From CAYUKK01 sp964445305 (lineage in GTDB: Bacteria; Acidobacteriota; Aminicenantia; Aminicenantales; UBA8522): DNA of 15,129 bases. The position numbers and the translations under genes were made by a program. Positions 7,165 to 14,800 of this stretch are shown here, in pieces; within the stretch, counting starts at the first letter, position 1; every line of letters begins with the position of its first letter. The stretch is taken from positions 1 to 15,129 of the forward strand of contig CAYUKK010000096.1 in NCBI GenBank assembly GCA_964445305.1, written 5' to 3'. The notes under the pieces were generated by a model. The model made no database searches. It saw nothing but the letters and a program-made list of their open reading frames with translations, and was not told where the DNA came from.

Positions 7165-8511
7165 ATGGCCAATTCTTCTTTAAATGAAGCCATTTTGAGT
7201 GAGGCAAGACCTTCCTTTAGCTTGTCGCGCCGGAGTTTTTTCAAGTCGCTGGCCTCCGGGACAATCGCTTCTTTGGCCCTTCTGGACGAGGCCACGGCGG
7301 CCGTCTACCAGAGCATCTCGGCTCTCAACCAGAAATACATCCAGGATGAATCACCAGACGGCGTCTACTGGGAGGGAATCCGCAAGCACTTTCTCTTCCA
7401 GGAAGGCCTCATCATGATGAACAACGGCACCGTCGGTCCCATGCCCAAGCCCGTTTTCAACATTCTCATGAAATACTTTAAGGTCCAGGTGACTAACCCC
7501 TTTGATGTCTATAACTTCCTCCCCACCCTCAAGCAAGAAGTCCGCCACAAGCTGGCCAATTTCATCCATGCTTCCGACGAAGAGGTGGTCATCACCCATA
7601 ACACGACCGAGGGAATCAATTTTGTCGCCAACGGACTGGACATGAAAGAGGGAGACGAAGTGATTGTCTCCAACATGGAGCATCCGGGGGCGATCCACCC
7701 CTGGCGTCTGAAGGAGAAACGATGCGGCATCGTCGTCAAAGAGATTCCCCTCGGCCTTCCGCCAAGAAGCGTTTCTGAGATTGTCGATGCCATCGCCGCG
7801 GCCATCACGGCGCGCACAAAAATCATCAGCCTTGGTCATACAGTATATATTTCCGGGCTCATCACGCCGATTAAAGAAGTTTGCCAGATGGCCCATGAGA
7901 AAGGGGTCCTCGTTCTGGCCGATAGCGCCCATGGCCTGGGCATGCTCAACCTTGACATGAAGACTCTGGGAGTGGATTTCTTTGCCTCGAGCCCTTATAA
8001 ATGGCTGGGAGCGCCAACCGGCGTCGGCTTGCTCTATGTCCGGAAGGAAGCGCAGGAAAAGCTCTGGCCGACCATCGTCACAAGCGGCTGGGACACGGCC
8101 AAGGATGCCCGAAAATTTGAAGCCCATGGCCAGGATGCGGACGCCCTCGTCTTCGCCTTGGGCGAGGCCCTGGATTTCCAGAACGCCATCGGCCGGACAA
8201 GAATCGAGCGGCGGATCAAAGCGCTGGCCGGGTACCTGAAGCAGGAGCTGCGGCGCATTCCAGGGATAAAACTCCATACACCGGAGGATCCCTACCTCTC
8301 CGGTGGGTTGACTGCTTTTTCCGTGGACGGCGTAGACCCTGCCCGCATCGTCGATTTCGTCCGGGAAAAATATAACCTTGTCGTCCGGACGATCGGCAGT
8401 AAGGAAGCGGGCACTTACGGCGTTAGGGTGTCGACGCCCATCTACATTTCTTACAAAGAAATTGACCTCTTACTCGCGGGGGTGAGAGAACTCGTTCGCC
8501 ATCGGAGCTAA
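7165..8511 (+). CDS. Tat-exported class V aminotransferase-fold PLP enzyme (isopenicillin N epimerase/cysteine desulfurase-like)
   Basis: The 448-residue protein begins with a twin-arginine signal: SRRSFFK (21-27), a hydrophobic stretch to about 40, and a plausible cleavage site after ATAA (43-46). The rest is a complete class V aminotransferase fold. It has a short MMNNGTVGPMP block (84-94), HNTTEG (145-150), the PLP-contacting Asp253 and His256 in LADSAHG, and Schiff-base Lys279 in SSPYKWLGAPTGVG. The C-terminal domain ends with VRVSTPIYISYKEID. Such CefD/EgtE-like proteins act on amino-acid derivatives as epimerases, lyases or desulfurases; the substrate cannot be read here. A Tat signal means the enzyme would be exported folded with its cofactor, which suits a PLP enzyme but is unusual for this fold. 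AAAGGAGG ends 6 bases before the ATG, and a near-consensus promoter lies directly upstream, so it is probably monocistronic and made under ordinary conditions. Confidence 0.92.
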   Translation: MANSSLNEAILSEARPSFSLSRRSFFKSLASGTIASLALLDEATAAVYQSISALNQKYIQDESPDGVYWEGIRKHFLFQEGLIMMNNGTVGPMPKPVFNILMKYFKVQVTNPFDVYNFLPTLKQEVRHKLANFIHASDEEVVITHNTTEGINFVANGLDMKEGDEVIVSNMEHPGAIHPWRLKEKRCGIVVKEIPLGLPPRSVSEIVDAIAAAITARTKIISLGHTVYISGLITPIKEVCQMAHEKGVLVLADSAHGLGMLNLDMKTLGVDFFASSPYKWLGAPTGVGLLYVRKEAQEKLWPTIVTSGWDTAKDARKFEAHGQDADALVFALGEALDFQNAIGRTRIERRIKALAGYLKQELRRIPGIKLHTPEDPYLSGGLTAFSVDGVDPARIVDFVREKYNLVVRTIGSKEAGTYGVRVSTPIYISYKEIDLLLAGVRELVRHRS

Positions 8512-8533
8512 CGTAAGGTGGCGAAGATTCGTC

Positions 8534-8548
8534 GTAAAATAAATTTAC
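8534..8548. promoter_or_regulatory. Putative activator site (GTAAA-N5-TTTAC) upstream of the third sigma-54 promoter
   Basis: GTAAAATAAATTTAC is a perfect 5+5 palindrome with the same arms and spacing as the site at 5360-5374. It lies about 140 bases before the -24/-12 promoter at 8686-8701. Scanning by eye for GTAAA found no other perfect copy in the window. Confidence 0.6.
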
Positions 8549-8564
8549 AAACAGGCGAAAAAAA

Positions 8565-8579
8565 GTAAAGAAAATTTCA
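8565..8579. promoter_or_regulatory. Second, imperfect activator site
   Basis: GTAAAGAAAATTTCA matches GTAAA-N5-TTTAC at 8 of 10 arm bases. It begins 31 bases (close to three helical turns) after the perfect site at 8534, placing both on the same face of the DNA, as for cooperative binding by hexamer-forming NtrC-type activators. Confidence 0.45.
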
Positions 8580-8685
8580 TCCCAAGATTGTGTCTCTGTT
8601 TTTAGTCCATTTCGGGCTTCGTCCCTATTATAAGGGCAAAAAAGGTGTTGAGAGCGATTTCTTTCATCGAGATTGCCACTTGAAT

Positions 8686-8701
8686 TGGCACGGAGTCTGC
8701 A
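8686..8701 (+). promoter_or_regulatory. Sigma-54 (-24/-12) promoter upstream of the efflux region
   Basis: TGGCACGGAGTCTGCA has GG at 8687-8688 and GC at 8699-8700 with exactly 10 bases between. It matches TGGCACG-N4-TTGCW with one mismatch in the -12 box. Transcription would start near 8712 and run toward the efflux operon through the inverted repeat at 8766-8820. The first substantial reading frame it could serve is the small His/Cys-rich protein almost 400 bases on, so it makes either a long leader or a short RNA. Confidence 0.7.
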
Positions 8702-8765
8702 TCACTTGTTATCGAAATGAAACCTTCTTATCGGAGAACACCTCACCTTTTCTTCTCTCATAGAT

Positions 8766-8820
8766 AAACTTCAGCAGGGACTCCCTCTTCCTCACAAGCG
8801 CCTCTGACCTGCTGAAGTTT
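8766..8820 (+). repeat. Perfect 13-bp inverted repeat (stem-loop, 29-base loop)
   Basis: AAACTTCAGCAGG (8766-8778) is matched exactly by its reverse complement CCTGCTGAAGTTT (8808-8820). RNA read in either direction would form a stable stem. No T-run follows directly on the plus strand, so it does not look like an intrinsic terminator. It starts about 54 bases after the expected start of the sigma-54 transcript. It could be a leader structure, the core of a small RNA, or the relic of a small mobile element. Confidence 0.75.
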
Positions 8821-9062
8821 GCTTTAGGCCCCACCTTAGGGTAGCTTGTGGCGACGGTCTCTGCACCCCAAGGCCTTGCTTCTTGGCGAGAGTCCTCAAT
8901 TCGCCCACTGAAAATGAAACAACCTTTGGTTAAACCGAGATATGGTTAAGAAGATAAAAGAAGAAATAAGAAGCAGATGCATGCCTTTAACTGAATTGGT
9001 GAGACGGGTCTGGGTCATCGCCACGAGGACCTATCGGGTGCTCCCAGCAGTGACCTTGACGT

Positions 9063-9091
9063 TTGACGAGCCCGGTCAAAAATGGTATAAA
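9063..9091 (+). promoter_or_regulatory. Sigma-70 promoter with an internal dyad before the efflux operon
   Basis: TTGACG (9063-9068) and TATAAA (9086-9091) are 17 bases apart, each matching consensus at 5 of 6 positions. A perfect inverted repeat TTTGAC-N7-GTCAAA (9062-9080) covers the -35 box and most of the spacer, where a repressor or MerR-like regulator would bind. Transcription would begin near 9098, only a few bases before the ATG at 9104, giving an almost leaderless message. No regulator gene for it is visible in the window. Confidence 0.6.
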
Positions 9092-9103
9092 CGGCCCTCC
9101 AGG

Positions 9104-9424
9104 ATGAAAGAAAGAGCGCGGAGATCGGCGCTTACGCTTGCCTTCAGCATTCTCTTTGTTTTCGGCCTTGTCTATGCTCAAGCATCTGATGACCCTTGCC
9201 CCCTCCACGGACATGACCACCCTCATGGCCTGGGTGCGAGCATCGCTTCTAAGGGAGTCGTCTGCCACTGTGTTTTGATTTTCTTCTGCCCTTCCGCCTT
9301 ATCGGACTCGCCCGTCCTGAGCCAGACGATGGAGTGGGCTTTTTTCTACTTTTTCGATCGGAAAAGTAGTCTTTGGACTCACGATATTTTCCATCCCCCC
9401 CGGTTTGTCCTTTTCTTCGCCTAA
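9104..9424 (+). CDS. Small exported His/Cys-rich protein heading the efflux operon (CzcI-like by position)
   Basis: From the ATG at 9104 the protein has 106 residues. It has a basic start (MKERARR), a hydrophobic stretch (about 9-24) and a signal-peptidase site after AQA (25-27). The exported part opens with DPCPLHGHDHPHG (30-42), a cluster of four His and one Cys that suits binding of soft or borderline metal ions. A CHC motif lies within a hydrophobic patch (CHCVLIFFC, 54-62). The end is hydrophobic with IFHPPRF. Small exported His-rich proteins at the head of czc/cus-type operons are known (CzcI and relatives); I assign it to that type by position and composition only. The frame extends upstream to 8942, but the extra 54 residues lack a ribosome site and the sigma-70 promoter at 9063-9091 lies inside them. 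No Shine-Dalgarno site precedes 9104 either. The outer-membrane factor gene follows after 38 bases. Confidence 0.6.
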   Translation: MKERARRSALTLAFSILFVFGLVYAQASDDPCPLHGHDHPHGLGASIASKGVVCHCVLIFFCPSALSDSPVLSQTMEWAFFYFFDRKSSLWTHDIFHPPRFVLFFA

Positions 9425-9462
9425 TCCTCACCTTTCGCCATTCCGACCGAGAGGAGTCCGAG

Positions 9463-10677
9463 ATGGTTAAGTGTTTTGTCCGCTTACTCCTGATTTTATC
9501 GGCACTGCGGGGGCTTCTCTATCCGGGGGTGAAGATTCTCACTCTGGAAGAAGCTACAACCATGGCTCTCCGTCATAACCCAGATATCCTCCTGGCCGAG
9601 AAAAGTCTTGAAGCCATCCGGGCAAAAAAGCTCGAAATCCGGGCTTGGCCTGACCCTGGCCTCGTCTTCAGCCAGGAAGGTCTGGCCATTGGACCTCGCG
9701 CCGGGGAACAGGAGGTTACCCTGGGGGTGGAACAGGTCGTCGAATTCCCCGGAAAAAGGGCCCTGCGGACGCAAGCTGTTACGTCAGAGGAAGAGGCTCT
9801 GGTCGCTGAACTCGAGAGCCTGAAGCTTATCGTCACGGCCGATGTCAAGAAAGCCTACTTCCGCGTTGCCCACACCCGGATGGTCATGGTCAGGATGGAG
9901 GAGATCCTGGATATCCTGAAGCAATACCAGGAGATGGCCAGCGTTCGCTTCCAGGCAGGCCAGGTTTCTTCCCTTGACGTGCTGCGGGGGCGACTCGAAT
10001 CGGCGAGGGTTCGGGCTGAGCTTATCGAAGCCAGGCGTCAGTACCGAGAGAACCTGGCCGCGCTTTCTCTCATTATTGGCCAGCCCATCGACGAGTCGGA
10101 GACAGTTACTTCTGGGCTCGATTTCGAGCCCCTCGAAAAGGACTTGCCCATGCTCCGCCGTGAAGTCGAGACAAGGCCCTCCCTGCGGGCGGCTTCCTTC
10201 CGTCTCGAGCAATCTGGGAGCAGCCTCCGCTTGGCCCAGAAGAGCTGGCTGCCTGATTTGGCCTTCGCCCTCTATTACCCCAGCCTCAGGACTTCGGGGT
10301 GGGGCTTTTCCATTGGGGTTTCCATCCCGCTCTGGCGTGACCGATGGAAGGGACAGGTTGCTCAGGCTGAAGCCAGCCGTGATGCCGCGGCGGCGACGCT
10401 CGAAGCACGGCGTCGGAGAATTCTGACGCTCGTCGATGCGGCCTACGCCGATGTCCGGGCGGCCGAAGAACGATTGGCTCTCTTCGAGAAAACTCTGCTC
10501 AGGGAAGTCGAAACCATGCTCGAGATCGGGATTTCTCAGTATCCATACGGACAAATCGATTCCTTGAACCTGTTCGACGTTTATCGGCTTTACAAGACAA
10601 CCAGGATGGAACATCTGGACGCTCTCCTGGCCCACAAAATAGCTCTGGCCGAACTGGAAATTGCCGGCGAGAGATGA
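9463..10677 (+). CDS. Outer-membrane efflux factor, TolC/CzcC family
   Basis: From the ATG at 9463 the protein has 404 residues, at the short end for TolC-family factors. It has a hydrophobic export segment (about 5-20) without a clear cleavage motif. Two outer-membrane efflux repeats follow, roughly residues 26-210 and 222-400. The first repeat has ALRHNPDILLAEKSLEAIRA (35-54), the EVTLGVEQVVEFPGKRALR block typical of CzcC-like factors (84-102), and long helices. The second has SLRLAQKSWLPDLAF and ends with a helix built around AYADVRAAEERLALFEKTLL. It would form the trimeric channel through the outer membrane for the RND pump. AGGAG (9452-9456) lies 6 bases before the ATG. The frame is open further upstream to 9373, but that part overlaps the preceding gene. 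The adaptor gene begins 13 bases after its stop. Confidence 0.9.
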   Translation: MVKCFVRLLLILSALRGLLYPGVKILTLEEATTMALRHNPDILLAEKSLEAIRAKKLEIRAWPDPGLVFSQEGLAIGPRAGEQEVTLGVEQVVEFPGKRALRTQAVTSEEEALVAELESLKLIVTADVKKAYFRVAHTRMVMVRMEEILDILKQYQEMASVRFQAGQVSSLDVLRGRLESARVRAELIEARRQYRENLAALSLIIGQPIDESETVTSGLDFEPLEKDLPMLRREVETRPSLRAASFRLEQSGSSLRLAQKSWLPDLAFALYYPSLRTSGWGFSIGVSIPLWRDRWKGQVAQAEASRDAAAATLEARRRRILTLVDAAYADVRAAEERLALFEKTLLREVETMLEIGISQYPYGQIDSLNLFDVYRLYKTTRMEHLDALLAHKIALAELEIAGER

Positions 10678-10690
10678 AGGGAGACGAAAC

Positions 10691-11809
10691 ATGGGAAAAA
10701 GGTTTTTTCTTCTGGGTATGCTGCTCTGGCTGAGCGGTCCGGCCCTCCTGGTCCTGGGGGGATGTCGATCGAAAAACACTGAGCGCATGGAAGGGGGTGA
10801 GGAAGAGCCATCCTTGCTTCGATTAAGCGCCGGAATGGTCCAGGTGGCAGGGCTGAAGACAATCAGAGCTGAATACAGGAACCTGCCCCTTCTGGTTCGA
10901 GCCACCGCGACCATCAGTCTTAATCGACGGCAATACGTCCGTCTTTCCAGCCGCGTTGCGGGGAGAATTGAAGAAATCTATGCTTTCGAGGGAGATAGAG
11001 TCATGGCCGGCGACCGTCTGGCCGCTCTTTACAGCGATGAGTTTCTCGCCGCCCAACAGGAATTTATCCAGCTTTGCCTCCGACACACGCGAGCTCTCGA
11101 GGCAGGCGAGGAAGAAGCAGTGGCTCTTTCGGCCAGGTTGATTCAATCAGCCGCCCAGAAACTCAAGCTCATGGGAGTGACGGAAGAAGAGGTCGGGAAC
11201 CTGAAGGAAACCCAGAACCTGAATCCTCATCTTTTCCTGAGGGCTCCTCTGAGCGGCAGCGTGGTTGTCAGCCGGGCGACGGCCGGAGCCTATGTTGAGC
11301 GGGGGACTGAGCTCTTCGAGGTGGCTGACCTTGGTCTTCTCTGGGCTGAGGTGGATATCTTTGAAAAAGACCTGGCCATGGTCAGGCCCGGCTGTGAGGC
11401 CGAGGTCCGGGTGCAGGCGTATCCGGAGGAAACTTTCCCCGGCCGACTCACTGTCCTTAGCGATGTCGTCAACGAGACCACACGGACGATCAAGGGTCGA
11501 ATCGAAGTTCCCAACCGGGCCAGGAAACTGAAGCCCGGGATGTTCGCTGAAGTAGTGCTTATCTCCCCTGTAGCTGTCCGGGCGCTCGTCGTTCCCCGGC
11601 CGTCGGTGCGGGTCATCGAAGGGAAAACGGTCGTCTTCGTTTCACGGGCTGAGGGCGTTTTTGAGCTCCGGCCCGTCAAGATAGGTCGAGCCTTCGAGGA
11701 ATCTGTCGAAATCCTTGACGGTCTTGAGGCAGGTGCGGTCGTGGCGGCGGACGGGAGCTTTGCCCTCAAGGGCGAAGCTCTCAAAAAGATGCTGGAGGGT
11801 GAGGAATGA
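10691..11809 (+). CDS. RND efflux periplasmic adaptor lipoprotein (CusB/CzcB-like membrane fusion protein)
   Basis: From the ATG at 10691 the protein has 372 residues. A lipoprotein signal ends in the lipobox VLGGC (21-25), so Cys25 should be lipidated. The lipoyl-like half motif RVAGRIEEIYAFEGDRVMAGDRLAALYS, which must be read in two parts around the alpha-hairpin, is followed by helices (EFLAAQQEFIQL through EEEVGNLKE). The second half motif is LRAPLSGSVVVSRATAGAYVERGTELFEVADL. A beta-barrel domain (LWAEVDIFEKDLAMVRPG) and a membrane-proximal domain (KLKPGMFAEVVL, VVPRPSVRV, RPVKIGRAFEESVEILDGL) complete the canonical order. It couples the inner-membrane pump to the outer-membrane channel. 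The methionine-rich N-terminal copper site of CusB is absent. GAAGGGAG (10676-10683) serves as ribosome site. Its stop overlaps the pump start by ATGA (11806-11809). Confidence 0.92.
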   Translation: MGKRFFLLGMLLWLSGPALLVLGGCRSKNTERMEGGEEEPSLLRLSAGMVQVAGLKTIRAEYRNLPLLVRATATISLNRRQYVRLSSRVAGRIEEIYAFEGDRVMAGDRLAALYSDEFLAAQQEFIQLCLRHTRALEAGEEEAVALSARLIQSAAQKLKLMGVTEEEVGNLKETQNLNPHLFLRAPLSGSVVVSRATAGAYVERGTELFEVADLGLLWAEVDIFEKDLAMVRPGCEAEVRVQAYPEETFPGRLTVLSDVVNETTRTIKGRIEVPNRARKLKPGMFAEVVLISPVAVRALVVPRPSVRVIEGKTVVFVSRAEGVFELRPVKIGRAFEESVEILDGLEAGAVVAADGSFALKGEALKKMLEGEE

Positions 11810-14800
11810 TCGAAAGAATCATTTCCTTCTCCCTGACCCGGAAATCGGCCGTTCTTTTCTTCCTCTTTGTCCTCGTTGGGTGGGGAATCTTTTCTTTCCT
11901 GAAGATTCCCATCGATGCCTTCCCTGATGTGAGCAACATCCAGGTCGAAGTCCTCTGCGCAGCGCCCGGCCTTTCCCCTTTTGAAATCGAACGATTCGTC
12001 ACCTATCCCGTCGAGATGGCCATGCGCGGGTTGCCCGGTCTTGAGCTCATGCGCTCGGTAACCAAGTATGGGATTTCTGTGGTGACTCTCATTTTCCGGG
12101 ATAATGTCGACATCTATTTCGCCCGTCAGCTCGTTTTCGAGCGGCTCATCGAAGCGACCAAAGAAGTGCCCGAAGGCGTCGATATTAGCCTCGGCCCCGT
12201 CTCCACGGCCATGGGGGAAATCTACCAGTACACCCTGGAAGGAACCATGCCCGCCGCGCAAGATGAGCAAGTTGCTTACTTAACGGAGCTTCGAACCATC
12301 CAGGATTGGCTCGTCGCCCCCCTCCTGAAAAATATCCCGGGGGTTAATGAGGTCAATTCCTTTGGTGGTTATATCAAGCAGTATCATGTCGAAATTGACC
12401 CGGAACGACTCCTCTCCTATGACCTCACTTTAGCGGATGTTTTTGAGGCGGTGAAGAAGAACAGCCTCAATGTTGGCGGCAACATCATCAACCGCCATTC
12501 CGAGCAACTTATCGTCCGCGGCCTCGGCCTGGTTAGGTCGGAAGAGGACATCCGGAACATCGTCCTCAAGAGTGAGCGGGGGGCTCCTGTTTATGTGCGG
12601 GATGTGGCGGCGGTGAGGCTCGGTCACGCCGTCCGCCAGGGGGCCTCGCTCAAAAATGGAGGGAGCGAGGTTGTCGGCGGCATCGTCATGATGCTGAGGG
12701 GAGAAAACAGTCGGGAGGTGGTCAAGCGGGTAGAAAAAAGGGTCCAGGAAATCAACGCCTCGGGCTTCTTGCCCTATGGCCTTAAGATCATCCCTTTTTA
12801 TAAAAGGTCTGATATCATCGAGAAAAGCCTGGGGACAGTTATCCGGGCCATCCTCGAAGGGTCGGCGCTCGTTCTTTTCGTCCTATCGCTATTCATGGGC
12901 AGTTTTAGTGCCGGTTTTATCGTCATCCTGGCCCTCCCTCTTTCGGCTCTCCTGACTTTCATCTTTCTCCGGGTCCTCCACCTCCCCGCCAACCTCATGT
13001 CACTGGGCGGGATGGCCATCTCTATCGGAATGATCGTCGACGCGGCCATCATCCAAGTGGAAAATGTCGAGCGGCATCTCAGTGGGGCTGAGGAATCGGC
13101 CAGGTTTCGAGACGTCCTTAAGGCTGTTCTCGAAGTGAGAAGGCCGAGCGTTTTTGGGGAACTCATCATCGTCTTGACGTTTATGCCCATCCTGGCTCTC
13201 CAGGGGATTGAAGGAAAGATGTTTTCGCCTTTGGCTATGACTGTGGCCATCGCCCTGTTCTCTTCCCTTCTCCTCTCCATATTTGTCGTTCCTGTGCTGT
13301 GCTTTTATTTGCTCCGGCCGCGCCGCCGCGGGGACCATTTCCTCCTTGCTTTCCTCCGCCGCATCTATGCTCTTATTCTCCGCTTCGGATTGCGTCACCG
13401 ATTGGGCGTTCTTTTCCTGGCTGCGGCTCTTTTCGCCGTGGCGCTGGTGGTTTTCCCCCGCTTAGGGACAGAGTTCATGCCAGTCATGGATGAGGGAGCC
13501 TTCGATATGGACATCCAGCTCTTACCTGGAATAGCCCTGGATGAGGCCATCCGGGTGAGCCGGGTGGTGGAGCAAAAACTCAAGGAGTTTCCCGAACTCG
13601 AAACGATTGTCTCGAGGACGGGTCAGACGGGTGTGGCGGTGGAGGCCAGGGGGGTTGATAAAACAGGGTTCGTCGGTGCTCTCAGGCCCCGTTCCCAGTG
13701 GGTAAACGCTCGGACCAAGGAAGAGCTTTTCGCGAAGATGCGCCTGGCCCTCGCCGATGTCCCGGGGATGGCCTTCGGGTTCAGCCAGCCCATCCAGTGT
13801 CGGATCGACGAGCTGGTGGCTGGCACCAAGGCCCAGCTCATTATCAAGCTTTTTGGCGAGGACCTTGACCTTCTCAAAGCTAAGGCCAATGAAATCGCGG
13901 CTATTCTTGCCAGAATCCGTGGCACAGCAGACCTTATCGTCGAGCGGATCGCCGGTCAAGGATATTTATCCGTTCGGCTCGACCGCCATCGTCTCGCCCG
14001 ATTCGGCTTGAATGCCGAGGAGGTTCTCCGGGTAGTCGAGGTCGCGGTCGGTGGCAAGCGAGCGACGAGGGTCTACGAGCAGAACAAGTTCTTCGATGTT
14101 ATCCTTCGCTTTCCCGCTGACAAGCGGTCCTCCCTCGAAACCATCGGGAATATCCTGGTCAAGACCCCCCAGGGAATGAGGCTCCCCCTTTCCGAGCTCG
14201 CACGGATTGGGGAAGAAGAGGGGCCGGCGCAAATCAGTCGGGAAAATGGGGAGAGGAGAATCGGCATCGAGGTCAATGTCAGCGGCCGCGATATCGGCGG
14301 CTACGTCACTGAAGCGAGACAAAGAATCCGCGACCAGGTGCATCTCCCTCCCGGATATTATCTCTCCTGGGGAGGCCAGTTCGAGAACCAGCAGCGGGCC
14401 ATGAGGCGCCTTTTCCTTATTGCGCCGCTTGTTGTGACTCTGATTTTCGTCCTCCTTTTCGTCACTTTCCGCTCCCTCCGATCCGCCATTTTTGTTCTTG
14501 TTACCCTGCCGTTGGCTCTCATCGGTGGTGTCCTGTCCCTCTATTTTTTCCGCCTTTATCTCTCTGTCCCGGCTTCGGTCGGGTTTATCGCTCTTTTCGG
14601 AATTGCCGTTCTCAACGGCATCGTCCTCGTCAGCCATATTGCCCAGTTGAGGCAAGAAGGACGGCCCTTAGAAATGGCCATCCTCGAGGGTTCGAGCGTC
14701 CGTCTCAGACCTGTGCTCATGACTGCCTTGACGACCATCTTGAGCCTTATCCCTCTCCTTTTTGCCCAGGGCCCGGGCTCAGAAATCCAGCGTCCGCTGG

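Larger units (their letters stand above)
8512..9103. other. 592-base gene-poor regulatory stretch before the efflux operon
   Basis: No convincing protein gene is seen here. In order it holds the activator-type palindrome (8534-8548) with an imperfect second copy (8565-8579) and a -24/-12 promoter (8686-8701). A 16-codon open frame (8717-8767) follows, then a perfect 13-bp inverted repeat (8766-8820) and a sigma-70 promoter with an internal dyad (9062-9091). A plus-strand frame open from 8942 runs into the small exported protein, but its first 54 residues look non-coding. A minus-strand frame (8709-8834, GTG start, 41 residues) is open but unsupported. The stretch may be a long leader of the efflux operon, or may encode a small RNA. 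Confidence 0.7.

Noticed and set aside
8626..8631. TATTAT as a -10 box for a sigma-70 promoter upstream of the third -24/-12 promoter
   Set aside because: The matching -35 position (TAGTCC) fits only 3 of 6 bases.
8709..8834. Minus-strand frame of 41 residues (GTG start) across the inverted repeat, open for about 79 codons stop to stop
   Set aside because: The translation looks protein-like (a basic Arg/Lys-rich stretch), but there is no ATG, no ribosome site and no family I recognise. A frame of this length is within chance for the region. It could be a gene relic; a translated database search would decide.
8942..9103. Upstream extension of the small exported protein to the ATG at 8942
   Set aside because: The extra 54 residues push the signal peptide inside the protein, have no ribosome site, and contain the sigma-70 promoter at 9063-9091.
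8935..9471. Near-repeat CCGAGAT(AT)GGTTAAG at 8935-8950 and 9458-9471
   Set aside because: A 14-base match broken by a 2-base insertion is expected about once among all pairs in a window of this size; no flanking similarity.
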